Positions 36,907 through 45,130 of a stretch of 64,000 nt of DNA are shown here, piece by piece; within the stretch, counting starts at the first letter, position 1, and each line of letters opens with the position of its first letter. A program made the position numbers and the translations under genes. The notes beneath the pieces were generated by a model, which was not told the DNA's origin, made no database searches, and saw nothing but the letters and a program-made list of their open reading frames with translations. Where the stretch lies: assembly GCF_000455125.1 (NCBI RefSeq), contig NZ_AUWR01000052.1:17760-81759 (forward strand), read 5' to 3'. The stretch is from Mycobacterium sp. UM_WGJ. GTDB lineage: Bacteria; Actinomycetota; Actinomycetes; Mycobacteriales; Mycobacteriaceae.

Positions 36907-37764
36907 ATGACGGCGGCATTTCTGGGCAGCGAAGCGCTGGCGCAGGGCGTTGTGACCGAACACGAGCTTCGGCGCTGGCACCGGGCCGTCTTCCGGGACG
37001 TCTACGTGCCTGGCGGGCATGAGCTCACGGTCCGTGACCGGATCGAGGCGGCGTGGCTGCGGTCGGGGCGCAAAGGCGTGATCGCGGGAGTCGCGGCCTC
37101 TGCGTTGCATCACGCCGATTGGGTTGACCTCGACATTCCCATCGAGTTGATCTGGTCCAATACCCGCCCACCGCGCGGCCTGATCGCCCGCGATGAAACC
37201 CTGACCGACGACGAGATCACCCAAGTCGCCGGCATACCGGTCACCACACCTGCCCGCACCGCCTACGATCTTGGCCGCCACCTGCCCCGCGGCAAAGCGC
37301 TGGCCCGGCTCGACGCCCTGGCCCGGGCCACTCCGTTCGGTACCGAGGACGTGCTGCTGATCGCCAAGCACCACCGCGGTGCACGGGGTTCACGCCGGCT
37401 GCGCTCCGTGTTGCCGCTCGTCGACGCCGGCGCCGCCTCACCCAAGGAGACCTGGCTGCGGCTACTGCTGATCGACGCAGGTCTGCCCACCCCGACCACC
37501 CAGATCCCGGTGTGCGACCGCCGCTACTGGCCGTTTGCATGGCTTGATCTGGGGTGGGAGCGCTACAAAGTGTCCGCCGAATACGACGGGGAACACCATC
37601 AGAAAGATCGTGCGCAGTACGTCAGAGACCACCAGCGTCAGCGCAGACTGGAACGCGCGGGCTGGATCAACATCCAGGTGATCAACGAGGACAACCCCCA
37701 AGAGACCGTCCAACGCGTCACCGAGGCGCTCCACGCCCGCGGGTGGCGCCCCTCACACCCCTAG
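36907..37764 (+). CDS. DUF559/Vsr-like endonuclease-domain protein with AbiEi-like N-terminus
   Basis: 285 residues from ATG 36907. The N-terminus (VVTEHELRRWHRAVFRDVYVPGG, then VTTPARTAYDLGRHLPRGKALARLDAL) resembles AbiEi-type winged-helix antitoxins. The C-terminus has the nuclease-like signature of DUF559: SAEYDGEHHQ, then ...RDHQRQRRLERAGW and VINEDN. This order is found in many mycobacterial paralogues, and Rv3714c lies at this place in M. tuberculosis. Activity has not been shown as far as I know. A cognate AbiEii toxin gene is absent, so a classical toxin-antitoxin pair is unlikely. A large inverted repeat precedes the gene. It converges with the reductase gene (4-base overlap). Confidence 0.8.
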   Translation: MTAAFLGSEALAQGVVTEHELRRWHRAVFRDVYVPGGHELTVRDRIEAAWLRSGRKGVIAGVAASALHHADWVDLDIPIELIWSNTRPPRGLIARDETLTDDEITQVAGIPVTTPARTAYDLGRHLPRGKALARLDALARATPFGTEDVLLIAKHHRGARGSRRLRSVLPLVDAGAASPKETWLRLLLIDAGLPTPTTQIPVCDRRYWPFAWLDLGWERYKVSAEYDGEHHQKDRAQYVRDHQRQRRLERAGWINIQVINEDNPQETVQRVTEALHARGWRPSHP

Positions 37765-38942
37765 GCCGGCTGCAGCACGTCGGTGATCGCCACCCCGGCG
37801 GCGATCCCGGCTCGGGCCGTCCGCACCTTCTCCGGGATACCGGCGCCCACCACCGCGACCAGTACCCCGGCCCGCTCGTAGTAGGCCAGGAAGCGGCGAC
37901 CGTCATCGTCGACCACGTGCACGGTGTCGCCGGCGCGCGGCCGTCCCAGGCACTGAATTTTGACGTCGTACTGGTCGCTCCAGAAGTAGGGTACGCCCGG
38001 GCTCACCACTGCTTCCAGGTTCAGCATCGCCGCCACCAGGGTCCTCGCCTGCTCGGCGACGTTGCTCCAGTGCTCGACGCGGATCTGGCTCCCGGTCGCA
38101 TCCCGCCAGGACGCCACGTCGCCGATCGCCCACACATCGGGGGCGCTGGTGCGCCCGACCGCGTCGCAGACGACACCGTCGGCCACCGCGATATCACTGC
38201 CGGCCAGCCAGTCGCTGGCCGGGCGTGACCCGATGCCCACCACCACCAGATCGGCCGCCACCACCGAGCCGTCGGAAAGCGTCACCGACTCGACGCCGTT
38301 GCCGCCGGAGACGGCGTCCACTGTCACGCCGGTGCGCACGTCGACGCCCTCATCGCGGTGCAGCCGGGCGATCAACGCCCCGACCTGCTCGCCGAGCACG
38401 CCGGCCAGCGGTGCGGGCTGCGGCTCCACCAGCGTCACCTGCACACCCAGGCCGCGCAGGCTGGCGGCCACCTCGCATCCGATGAAGCCGGCGCCGATCA
38501 CCACGGCGCGGCGTGCGCTCGCGGCCCGGCGCTGCAGCGCCACACAGTCGTCGAGCGAGCGCAGCACGCAGAGGCCGTCCAGGTCGCCGAACGCCGCAAT
38601 GCGGTTGGGCACCAGGCCGGTGGCGATCACCAACTGCTGGTAGCCGATCAGCTGTCCATCGGCCAGCTCCACGGTGTGCGCCGCGGCGTCGATACCGAGA
38701 GCCGGGACACCGAGGCGCAAGGTGATGCCGTTGTCGTCGTAGAAACTCGCCGGTTTCAACGCTATGCCTTGTGGGTCCTCCACCTCGCCGCGCAGCATCT
38801 GCTTGGACAGCGGCGGCCGGTCGTAGGGCGGGTGAGCTTCGGCGCCGACGATCGTGATCGGGTCGCCAAAGCCGTTGCGCCGAAGCTGTTCGGCGGTGCG
38901 TACCGCCGCCAGGCCCGCCCCGACGATGACCACTCCGCTCAC
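37761..38942 (-). CDS. Rubredoxin reductase (NAD(P)/FAD)
   Basis: 393 residues from GTG 38942. FAD motif [21 protein letters not shown] at the start, NAD(P) motif [21 protein letters not shown] (~145), and the second FAD motif [13 protein letters not shown] (~265) define the ferredoxin/rubredoxin reductase family. It passes electrons from NAD(P)H through rubredoxin to AlkB. The GTG overlaps the rubredoxin stop by four bases, making it the last gene of the alkB unit. Biphenyl-type ferredoxin reductases have the same fold, but the operon context decides. Confidence 0.88.
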   Translation of the reverse strand: MSGVVIVGAGLAAVRTAEQLRRNGFGDPITIVGAEAHPPYDRPPLSKQMLRGEVEDPQGIALKPASFYDDNGITLRLGVPALGIDAAAHTVELADGQLIGYQQLVIATGLVPNRIAAFGDLDGLCVLRSLDDCVALQRRAASARRAVVIGAGFIGCEVAASLRGLGVQVTLVEPQPAPLAGVLGEQVGALIARLHRDEGVDVRTGVTVDAVSGGNGVESVTLSDGSVVAADLVVVGIGSRPASDWLAGSDIAVADGVVCDAVGRTSAPDVWAIGDVASWRDATGSQIRVEHWSNVAEQARTLVAAMLNLEAVVSPGVPYFWSDQYDVKIQCLGRPRAGDTVHVVDDDGRRFLAYYERAGVLVAVVGAGIPEKVRTARAGIAAGVAITDVLQPA

Positions 38943-39121
38943 GGCCGGACCACTTCCACCATCTCGAAGTCCGCCTTGGCCGCGCCGCAGTCCGGGCAGC
39001 TCCAGTCCTCGGGGATGTCGGCCCAGCGGGTGCCGGGCTCGATGCCGTCTTCCGGCCAGCCCAGCGCCTCGTCGTATTCGAAGCCGCACTGCAGGCACCG
39101 GAACAGTTTGTAGTCGCTCAT
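38939..39121 (-). CDS. rubB: Rubredoxin 2
   Basis: 60 residues. Two iron-binding motifs: CLQCGFEYD and [11 protein letters not shown], separated by the conserved [11 protein letters not shown]. It overlaps rubA upstream (ATGA) and the reductase downstream (GTGA). The second motif CPDCG without insertion corresponds to the AlkG2-like type able to support AlkB; this assignment is from memory of the family. Acts as one-electron carrier to alkane hydroxylase. Confidence 0.93.
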   Translation of the reverse strand: MSDYKLFRCLQCGFEYDEALGWPEDGIEPGTRWADIPEDWSCPDCGAAKADFEMVEVVRP

Positions 39122-39291
39122 GAGTTCACTCCGATCACTTCGAAATCCAGCTTTTCGCGTACCGCGCAGTCCGGGCAGGTCCAGTCGTCGGGAATCTGCT
39201 GCCACGGCGTGCCGGCCGGGAATCCCTCGCGGGGTTCCCCGTTGACCTCGTCGTAGCGGTAGCCGCAGCCCGGGCATTCATAAACCGCCAT
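39118..39291 (-). CDS. rubA: Rubredoxin 1
   Basis: 57 residues from ATG 39291, which overlaps the alkB stop by one base (TGATG). Iron ligands are in CPGCGYRYD and [12 protein letters not shown]. The Ala and the extra VRE after the second CxxC set it apart from RubB and recall AlkG1-type rubredoxins, whose role in alkane oxidation is less clear. M. tuberculosis has the same alkB-rubA-rubB order at Rv3252c-Rv3250c, a different chromosomal place. Confidence 0.92.
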   Translation of the reverse strand: MAVYECPGCGYRYDEVNGEPREGFPAGTPWQQIPDDWTCPDCAVREKLDFEVIGVNS

Positions 39292-40514
39292 CAGGCCACC
39301 GCCCCGTAGCGAGCCAGTACCTTGCCGCGCACCCGGGGGTGGATGTTGGCCCGGGTGATGTCACCGGCGTAGTGCTCGAGCACCCGGTGATCCATCAGCT
39401 TGCGCCACACCGGCGGGAAGTAGGTCACCCCGATCAGCGCTCCGTATCCGGCCGGCAGGTTCGGCGAGTCGTCGAAGCTGCGCAGCGTCTGGTAGCGCCG
39501 GGTGGGGTTGGCGTGGTGGTCGCTGTGCCGCTGCAGGTGGTAGAGGAACAGGTTGGTCACCATGTGGTCGGAGTTCCAGCTGTGCTGCGGTGTGCAGCGC
39601 TCGTAGCGGCCGCTGGCCTGCTTCTGGCGGACCAGCCCGTAGTGCTCGAGGTAGTTCACCGACTCCAGCAGTGACGACCCGTAGATCGCGTTGATCAGCA
39701 CGTAGGGCAGCAGCGCCACGCCGAACACCGCGATCATCACGCCCCAGAACAGCACCGACATCGCCAGCGCGTTGACCACGTCGTTGTCCGCCCAGGTCCG
39801 CGGGTTCCACGGGCTCTTGCCGGTCCGGCGGACCCGCTGGGCTTCCAGCTCCCACGCCGAGCGGATGCCGCCGAAAGTGCTGCGCGGCAAGAACTCCCAG
39901 AATGTTTCACCGAATCGGGCCGACGCGGGGTCCTCGGGGGTGGCCACCCGGACGTGGTGGCCCCGATTGTGCTCGACGTAGAAGTGGCCGTAGCAGACCT
40001 GGGCCAGGGTGATCTTGGCCAGCCACCGCTCCAGCGACTCGCGCTTGTGGCCCAGCTCGTGGGCGGTGTTGATCCCGACCCCCGCCACGGTCGCGGTGGT
40101 GAGCGCGACCCCGATCTTGCCCAGCCAGCCCAGTGACCCGTCGAACCCGAGCCAGCCCAGGTCCGAGGCGGTGAACAGGTAGGCGCCGAAGATCGCGCTG
40201 GCGTACTGGAAGGGGATGTAGGCGTAGGTGGCGTAGCGGTAGTACTTGTCGTTCTCCAGCGCCGCCATCGCCTCATCCGGCGGGTTCTGACCGTCGGCGC
40301 CGATCCAGAGGTCCAGCGCCGGTAGCAGCACGTAGAGCAGGATCGGCCCGATGTACAACGGCAGCTGCGCCGCGGTGTGCAGGCCGGCCTGGTTCAGGGC
40401 CCACACCAGCGGCAACATCAAAAACAGCATGGTGGGCACCACCAGGCCCAACAGCCACAGGTGACGCTTCTTGTCCTGCCAGAGCTTCGGTTCGCTGGCC
40501 ATCTCGGTGCTCAT
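39291..40514 (-). CDS. alkB: Alkane 1-monooxygenase (integral membrane, non-haem diiron)
   Basis: 407 residues from ATG 40514, with GAGGGG upstream; a GTG/TTG extension to 40568 is not needed. The eight-histidine set is present: NTAHELGHK, VEHNRGHH and LQRHSDHH, plus NYLEHYG. Six hydrophobic segments flank them. It hydroxylates medium-chain n-alkanes at the terminal carbon using O2 and electrons from the rubredoxins encoded directly downstream. A PucR-type regulator gene lies 106 bases upstream on the same strand. Confidence 0.95.
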   Translation of the reverse strand: MSTEMASEPKLWQDKKRHLWLLGLVVPTMLFLMLPLVWALNQAGLHTAAQLPLYIGPILLYVLLPALDLWIGADGQNPPDEAMAALENDKYYRYATYAYIPFQYASAIFGAYLFTASDLGWLGFDGSLGWLGKIGVALTTATVAGVGINTAHELGHKRESLERWLAKITLAQVCYGHFYVEHNRGHHVRVATPEDPASARFGETFWEFLPRSTFGGIRSAWELEAQRVRRTGKSPWNPRTWADNDVVNALAMSVLFWGVMIAVFGVALLPYVLINAIYGSSLLESVNYLEHYGLVRQKQASGRYERCTPQHSWNSDHMVTNLFLYHLQRHSDHHANPTRRYQTLRSFDDSPNLPAGYGALIGVTYFPPVWRKLMDHRVLEHYAGDITRANIHPRVRGKVLARYGAVA

Positions 40515-40620
40515 CGCGTTCAACCCCTCGCCTCGGTCACACCACGTGTTTTCGGATGTGCCTGACATTAGGGAGCGCCGCAGCCTCGCCGCTCGTCCCG
40601 CGCGGCCGGAATTCGGCCGA

Positions 40621-41889
40621 CTATTCGTCTCCGGGAGACAACACCGCGGTGCCGTACCACTGACACAGCAGCAGGGCGATCTCGACGTCTAAGCGATCGC
40701 CGGCGATCGGGCGGCCGCGGCGCTCGACCGCCCGCTGCACTCGGTACTTCACGGTGTTGACATGAAAATGGAGTTGCTCCCCGGCCGCCTTGAAGCTGGA
40801 TCCGGTTCGCAAGAACACCCGCAGGGTGTCGCGCAGCCGGCCGTCGCTCTCGGTGGCGCAGGCCAGCGGGCCGAGCACTTCGGCGACCCAGGCCCGCGCG
40901 GCAGTCAGGTTGTCGCCACCGAGCAGGGCCGCTGCCCCAAGCCCGGGGTCGCGGGCCGCACTGACCCGATTCGCGCTTTCGCCGGAGGCGACCGCCAGGG
41001 CGTTCGCCGCCAGCGCCTGCTGGTGCGACCGGCGGAACCCCTCGACTCCGGGCAGCGGATCGCCGATCGCCACCCACGGCTCGCCTTCCGCGGCAAGCGC
41101 GCAGGCGCGGATCTGTTCCACCACGTCGTCTGCGGCGTCCGAGGACAGCGGAAGCCACGCCCACCCGCATGCGCTGTCAGCCGGGACGAACAACGGAGAC
41201 CCGTGCACCGGCAGCGTCTCGGCCAGGTTCTTGACGAAGGCCTCCGCCGCCGCCAGCCGGTCGCCGGCCGAGTCGGGGTACCACACCACGATCCCGGCGT
41301 GGGTGCGCCGCAGCGGGTAGCGGATCGCGGTCGTCATCGCGTCGACGTCCAGGCTCTCGTCGGCGAGGATGTCGCGGACCCGCAACGCGCGCACCGCGTT
41401 TCGGCTCTCCAGCCAGCGTTCCCGTTCTGCCTGATAGACGGCCGACACCTGCTGCGACATCTCGTCGATATAGCCGAACATGATCGTCGACATGGTGCCG
41501 AGCACGCTCAGGCTCAGGTCGGGTTCCAGCGCGGCAGAACGGATCTCCTCCAGCACCAGCTGCAGCGCCACCGAGTGGCCCAGCCGGTAGCCGCGCACCA
41601 ACGCGTTGACCGGCACCCCGCGCTGCGCCAGCCGGCGGGCGTGTTCCAGGGCGACCGGCGGTGCCGCGATGTCAGCCACCGGAATGTTGTGCCGGATCGC
41701 CGAGAAGTACGTGTCGACGTTGGCCGACACGGTCTCATGCAGCAGCTGCAGCAGCGACGAATCGCTGGTGAGGTCCGGCGACTCCTTGGCGACCAGATCC
41801 TCGATGACCCCGATGGTGCCGGCCAGGCGCTCGTCGAGGCGCTGGGAGATTGCGATCGCGGCCTGGGCGACGGCGCTCTGATCGGTCAT
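40621..41889 (-). CDS. PucR-type transcriptional regulator
   Basis: 422 residues from ATG 41889. A helical N-terminal domain (LLQLLHETVSANVDTYFSAI, ALVRGYRLGHSVALQLVLEEI) is followed by a GGDEF-like middle region (AAAEAFVKNLAETLP, WVAIGDPLPGVEGFRRSHQQA) and a C-terminal HTH (RDTLRVFLRTGSSFKAAGEQLHFHVNTVKYRVQRA), the standard PucR/CdaR order. Ligand unknown. It is between gatD (13 bases upstream, same strand) and alkB (106 bases downstream, same strand); control of alkB is a sensible guess because the gene came with the alkB block relative to M. tuberculosis. Confidence 0.88.
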   Translation of the reverse strand: MTDQSAVAQAAIAISQRLDERLAGTIGVIEDLVAKESPDLTSDSSLLQLLHETVSANVDTYFSAIRHNIPVADIAAPPVALEHARRLAQRGVPVNALVRGYRLGHSVALQLVLEEIRSAALEPDLSLSVLGTMSTIMFGYIDEMSQQVSAVYQAERERWLESRNAVRALRVRDILADESLDVDAMTTAIRYPLRRTHAGIVVWYPDSAGDRLAAAEAFVKNLAETLPVHGSPLFVPADSACGWAWLPLSSDAADDVVEQIRACALAAEGEPWVAIGDPLPGVEGFRRSHQQALAANALAVASGESANRVSAARDPGLGAAALLGGDNLTAARAWVAEVLGPLACATESDGRLRDTLRVFLRTGSSFKAAGEQLHFHVNTVKYRVQRAVERRGRPIAGDRLDVEIALLLCQWYGTAVLSPGDE

Positions 41890-41902
41890 GGTCAGACCGT
41901 AG

Positions 41903-42616
41903 TCAGACCCGCCGGGGCGCAGCCAGCCGTTCGCGGCGCAACGCGTCCACTTCCGGCAGCTCCAGGGGCGCCAGGTCGCCGACCACCTTCGACAGCAGCA
42001 GATCGGCCAGTTCCGGGTTGCGGGCCAGGCACGGCCCGTGCAGATAGGTGGCGACGACGCTGCCCTGCACCGCGCCGTCGTAGCCGTCGCCCGCCTTGTT
42101 GCCGGCACCCTTGGTGACCGCACTCAGCGGCGCGGCGTCCGGCCCCAGCACGGTGCCGCCGCGGTGGTTCTCGAAGCCGGTCAGTGGCGCCGACAACCCC
42201 GCCAGCAGCGGCGTGGCCACCACCTCGCCGATGGTGCGCGACTCCTGCGGAGAGGTGGTCACATCGAGCAACCCGACGCCGTCGACCCGCTCACCGGCCG
42301 AGGTCTCATACCAGTGCCCCAGCACCTGAATGGCCGCGCAGATCGCCAGCACGGGCGCTCCGCGCGCCGCCGCGCGCTGCAAGCCCGGGTGGGTGATCAG
42401 GTGCCGGGTGGCCAGTCGCTGTGCGTAGTCCTCGGCGCCGCCCAGGGTGTAGAGGTCCAAAGACTCCGGCACCGGTTCGGCCAAGGTGACCTCGACGATC
42501 TCGGCGGGAATCCCGCGCATCAGCAACCGTTGACGCAGCACCACCGCGTTGCCGCCGTCACCGTAGGTCCCCATCACGTCGGGCAGCACCAGCCCGATCC
42601 GAACGGTGTCAGCCAT
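41903..42616 (-). CDS. gatD: Lipid II isoglutaminyl synthase, glutaminase subunit GatD
   Basis: 237 residues from ATG 42616 (GTG 42619 possible). A class I glutamine amidotransferase of the CobB/CobQ type: nucleophile Cys in APVLAICAAIQVLGHWYE (~94) and catalytic His in VVATYLHGPCLARN (~190). With MurT it amidates the alpha-carboxyl of D-Glu in lipid II using glutamine. Its start lies inside the last eight bases of murT, so the two subunits are translationally coupled. It is often misannotated as cobyric acid synthase (cobQ2). Confidence 0.92.
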   Translation of the reverse strand: MADTVRIGLVLPDVMGTYGDGGNAVVLRQRLLMRGIPAEIVEVTLAEPVPESLDLYTLGGAEDYAQRLATRHLITHPGLQRAAARGAPVLAICAAIQVLGHWYETSAGERVDGVGLLDVTTSPQESRTIGEVVATPLLAGLSAPLTGFENHRGGTVLGPDAAPLSAVTKGAGNKAGDGYDGAVQGSVVATYLHGPCLARNPELADLLLSKVVGDLAPLELPEVDALRRERLAAPRRV

Positions 42617-43835
42617 CACCCAACCTCCGCTGCAGCGCCAGGAACGCGGTGTAGTTGGCCACCACCTCGACCGGCCCGGGCGGGCAGGACGCGATCGCCG
42701 CGAGGGTGTCGTGCACCAGGGTGTGCTGTACCCCGGCGTAGCCCAGCCGCACGGCCAGGTCGGTGCCGCGCTCGCCGGCCGCCACCACCGGCACAGTGTC
42801 GAAGTGCTCGAAGCGCACATCCCACAGCCAGGACAGGTCTTCGCCGTCGGGCACCTGACCGTTGACAGCGATCACCACCCCCGCGGCATGTTTGTCCACC
42901 ATCGACAGCGCCTCCTGCCAGCCGGCCGGGTTCTTGGCCAGCAGCATCCGCAACGTGTGCTCGCCGACCCGCACACTGCGGTAGCGGCCGGCCACTTCGT
43001 CGACCGCGGAGACCGCGGCCACCGCTTTGGCCGGATCGGCGCCCAGGGCGACGGCGGCGGCGACGGCCTGGGCGGCGTTGCCGCGGTTGACGGTGCCGGG
43101 CAGGGCCAGTCGCATCGGCAGCACCAGCCCGTCCGGTCCGTAGAGCGCGTCGTCGTCGAACCACCACTGCGGGGCGGGACGGCTGAACTCGCTACCGCTG
43201 GAGCGCCAGTGATCCTCCTGGCGGTCGATCACCTCGCCGCTGCGCGGGCAGCTGACCGAGTCGCCCGACCAGCCGGCACGCGCGGCGACCCAGACCACGT
43301 TGGGGCAGTCGTAGGCGGCCGAAGTCATCAGCACGTCATCGCAATTGGCGACCACCACCGTCTCCGGATGACGGGCCAGGCCGCTGCGCAGCGCGCGCTC
43401 CACGGCGTTGATCTCGCCGACCCGGTCCAACTGGTCCCGGGACAGGTTGAGCAGCACCACCACGGCCGGCGATACCGCATCTGCGACGTGCGGGACGTGC
43501 ATCTCGTCGACCTCGAGCGCCGCCAGTTGCGCGGTGCGGTCGGCGGCCAGCGCCGCAACCAGCCCGGCGTCCATGTTGGCGCCCTCGGAGTTGGTGGCCA
43601 CCGCGCCCAGGTCGCTCAGTGCGGCGGCGAGCATGCGGGTGGTGGTCGACTTGCCGTTGGTGCCGGTGACGATCGCGGTGCGTCGCCCCGTGCCGAGCTG
43701 ACGCAGGATCGATCGGTCCAGGGTCATCGCGATCAGACCGCCGATCATCGCGCCCGCACCGCGGCCGGTCACGCGCGACGCCCACCGGGCGCTCGCGCCG
43801 GCGGCCAGGGCCAGGCGTCCTCGGGCGGTGATCAC
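42609..43835 (-). CDS. murT: Lipid II isoglutaminyl synthase, ligase subunit MurT
   Basis: 408 residues, GTG 43835. Mur-ligase motifs: ATP loop IVTGTNGKSTTTRMLAAAL (~55), LAALEVDEMHVP, and LLNLSRDQLDRVGE. The family's zinc-ribbon region is reduced here: CPNVVWVAAR and CPRSGEVID keep single cysteines instead of paired CxxC. MurT activates the D-Glu carboxyl with ATP, GatD supplies ammonia. Upstream lies a 57-base tandem duplication starting three bases before the GTG. A clear ribosome site is not visible, so a leaderless or weakly led mRNA is possible. Confidence 0.93.
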   Translation of the reverse strand: MITARGRLALAAGASARWASRVTGRGAGAMIGGLIAMTLDRSILRQLGTGRRTAIVTGTNGKSTTTRMLAAALSDLGAVATNSEGANMDAGLVAALAADRTAQLAALEVDEMHVPHVADAVSPAVVVLLNLSRDQLDRVGEINAVERALRSGLARHPETVVVANCDDVLMTSAAYDCPNVVWVAARAGWSGDSVSCPRSGEVIDRQEDHWRSSGSEFSRPAPQWWFDDDALYGPDGLVLPMRLALPGTVNRGNAAQAVAAAVALGADPAKAVAAVSAVDEVAGRYRSVRVGEHTLRMLLAKNPAGWQEALSMVDKHAAGVVIAVNGQVPDGEDLSWLWDVRFEHFDTVPVVAAGERGTDLAVRLGYAGVQHTLVHDTLAAIASCPPGPVEVVANYTAFLALQRRLGDG

Positions 43836-43837
43836 TC

Positions 43838-43960
43838 GGGAAGTTTAGGGCGACCCGCTGCGCGCGGCGCGGGCGCCGTGCTTGCGATCGCCCTGGGAAG
43901 TTTAGGGCGACCCGCTGCGCGCGGCGCGGGCGCCGTGCTTGCGATCGCCCTGGGAAGTTT
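43838..43960. repeat. 57-base perfect tandem duplication between murT and dnaQ-like gene
   Basis: Two identical 57-base units (43838-43894 and 43895-43951) and the first nine bases of a third (GGGAAGTTT). Each unit contains an AGGGCGA/TCGCCCT inverted repeat that could form a stem. It fills the promoter region of two divergent genes, and is a candidate variable-number (VNTR/MIRU-like) locus. Confidence 0.95.
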
Positions 43961-44024
43961 AAATTGCCCCGACACGGGCCCTTGCCGCCCGGCCATCGTC
44001 CGACCCGCATGCCATCCTCGTCAC

Positions 44025-45023
44025 ATGAGTGCTCGGTGGGGCCGACCGGCTCGCGAACCCGGCGACGGCTGGGTCGTGGTCGATGTCGAGACATCGGGGT
44101 TTCGGCCCGGGCAAGCGCGGGTGCTCAGTGTCGCCGCGTTGGCGCTCGACGCCGACGGCCGGGTGGAGCAGTCGGTGTCGCACCTGCTCAACCCGGGCAC
44201 CGACCCCGGGCCCACCCATGTGCACGGGCTGACCGCGGAGATGCTGGCCGGGCAGCCGCAGTTCGCCGACGTGGTCCACGAGGTGGTCGCACTGCTGCCG
44301 GGGCGGACCCTGGTGGCCCACAACGTGGCGTTCGACTACACGTTCCTGGCGGCCGAAGCGGAGATGGCCGGTGCGGTACTGCCCGTCGATTCGGTGATGT
44401 GCACCCTGGAGCTCGCGCGGCGGTTGGACCTGGGCCTGCCCAACCTGCGGTTGCAGACGCTGGCCGCGCATTGGGGCGTCGTCCAGACCCGCGCGCACGA
44501 CGCACTCGATGACGCGCGGGTGCTGGCCGGGGTGCTGGAGCCTGCGCTCCAGCGCGCCCGGGAGCGTGACGTGTGGTTGCCGGTGCGGCCGGTGACTCGG
44601 CGCCGGTGGCCCAACGGCCGCATCACCCACGAGGAACTGCGACCGCTGAAGGCGCTGGCGTCGCGGATGCCCTGTGCCTACCTCAACCCGGGTCGCTACG
44701 TGCGGGGACGCCCGCTGGTGCAGGGCATGCGGGTGGCGTTGTCGGCGGAGTGCACCCGCACCCACGAGGAGCTCGTCGAACGCATCCTGCACGCGGGGCT
44801 GGCCTACAGCGACGTCGTCGACGCCCACACCTCACTGGTGATCTGCAACGAGGGCCGCCCCGAACAGGGCAAGGGTTACCTGGCGCGCGAGCTGGGCGTA
44901 CCGATGGTCTCGGACCAGGACTTCATGGCGTGCGTGGGCCGGGCGGGCGGGGTCGTCTCCGGTACCGACATCGAGGAGTTCGTCGATTCCGGGGCGGCCG
45001 GCGAGCAGATCTCGCTGTTTTAA
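44025..45023 (+). CDS. DnaQ-like 3'-5' exonuclease with C-terminal BRCT domain
   Basis: 332 residues from ATG 44025. DEDDh exonuclease motifs: VVVDVETSG (Exo I), LVAHNVAFDYTFL (Exo II), HDALDDARV (Exo III). The C-terminal ~90 residues (LVQGMRVALSAECTRTHEELVERILHAG..., LVICNEGRPEQGKGYLARELGVPMVSDQDF) form a BRCT domain. It corresponds to Rv3711c, annotated DNA polymerase III epsilon; in mycobacteria proofreading is done by the PHP domain of DnaE1, so this exonuclease is more likely a repair nuclease. It is divergent from murT. Confidence 0.88.
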   Translation: MSARWGRPAREPGDGWVVVDVETSGFRPGQARVLSVAALALDADGRVEQSVSHLLNPGTDPGPTHVHGLTAEMLAGQPQFADVVHEVVALLPGRTLVAHNVAFDYTFLAAEAEMAGAVLPVDSVMCTLELARRLDLGLPNLRLQTLAAHWGVVQTRAHDALDDARVLAGVLEPALQRARERDVWLPVRPVTRRRWPNGRITHEELRPLKALASRMPCAYLNPGRYVRGRPLVQGMRVALSAECTRTHEELVERILHAGLAYSDVVDAHTSLVICNEGRPEQGKGYLARELGVPMVSDQDFMACVGRAGGVVSGTDIEEFVDSGAAGEQISLF

Positions 45024-45043
45024 CGCGTCGCCGCGACGCGAAA

Positions 45044-45060
45044 TGTCTCATTTTGGGACA
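45044..45060. promoter_or_regulatory. Candidate operator of the AcoR-like regulator
   Basis: TGTCTCA-TTT-TGGGACA, a 7-bp inverted repeat with one mismatch, centred about 79 bases before the hydrolase ATG 45131. Position fits an activator site for the regulator encoded convergently at 46219-48039. Confidence 0.55.
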
Positions 45061-45130
45061 TCGGCAGGTGAACAGCTTCCCCCATGCTGTTAACCGTGAC
45101 GAAACATTCGCGGCGCCCGGCAGGACAGCG

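Noticed and set aside
36907-37764. Type IV AbiE toxin-antitoxin system
   Set aside because: Only the N-terminal part resembles AbiEi; the C-terminus is DUF559-like and there is no adjacent AbiEii nucleotidyltransferase gene.
41903-42616. Cobyric acid synthase (cobalamin pathway)
   Set aside because: Overlap with the Mur-ligase gene and the short single glutaminase domain indicate GatD of lipid II amidation; no other cobalamin genes are near.
42606-44024. Upstream extension of the DnaQ-like gene antisense to murT
   Set aside because: The extension lies opposite murT and through the 57-base repeat, and the exonuclease fold begins at ATG 44025.
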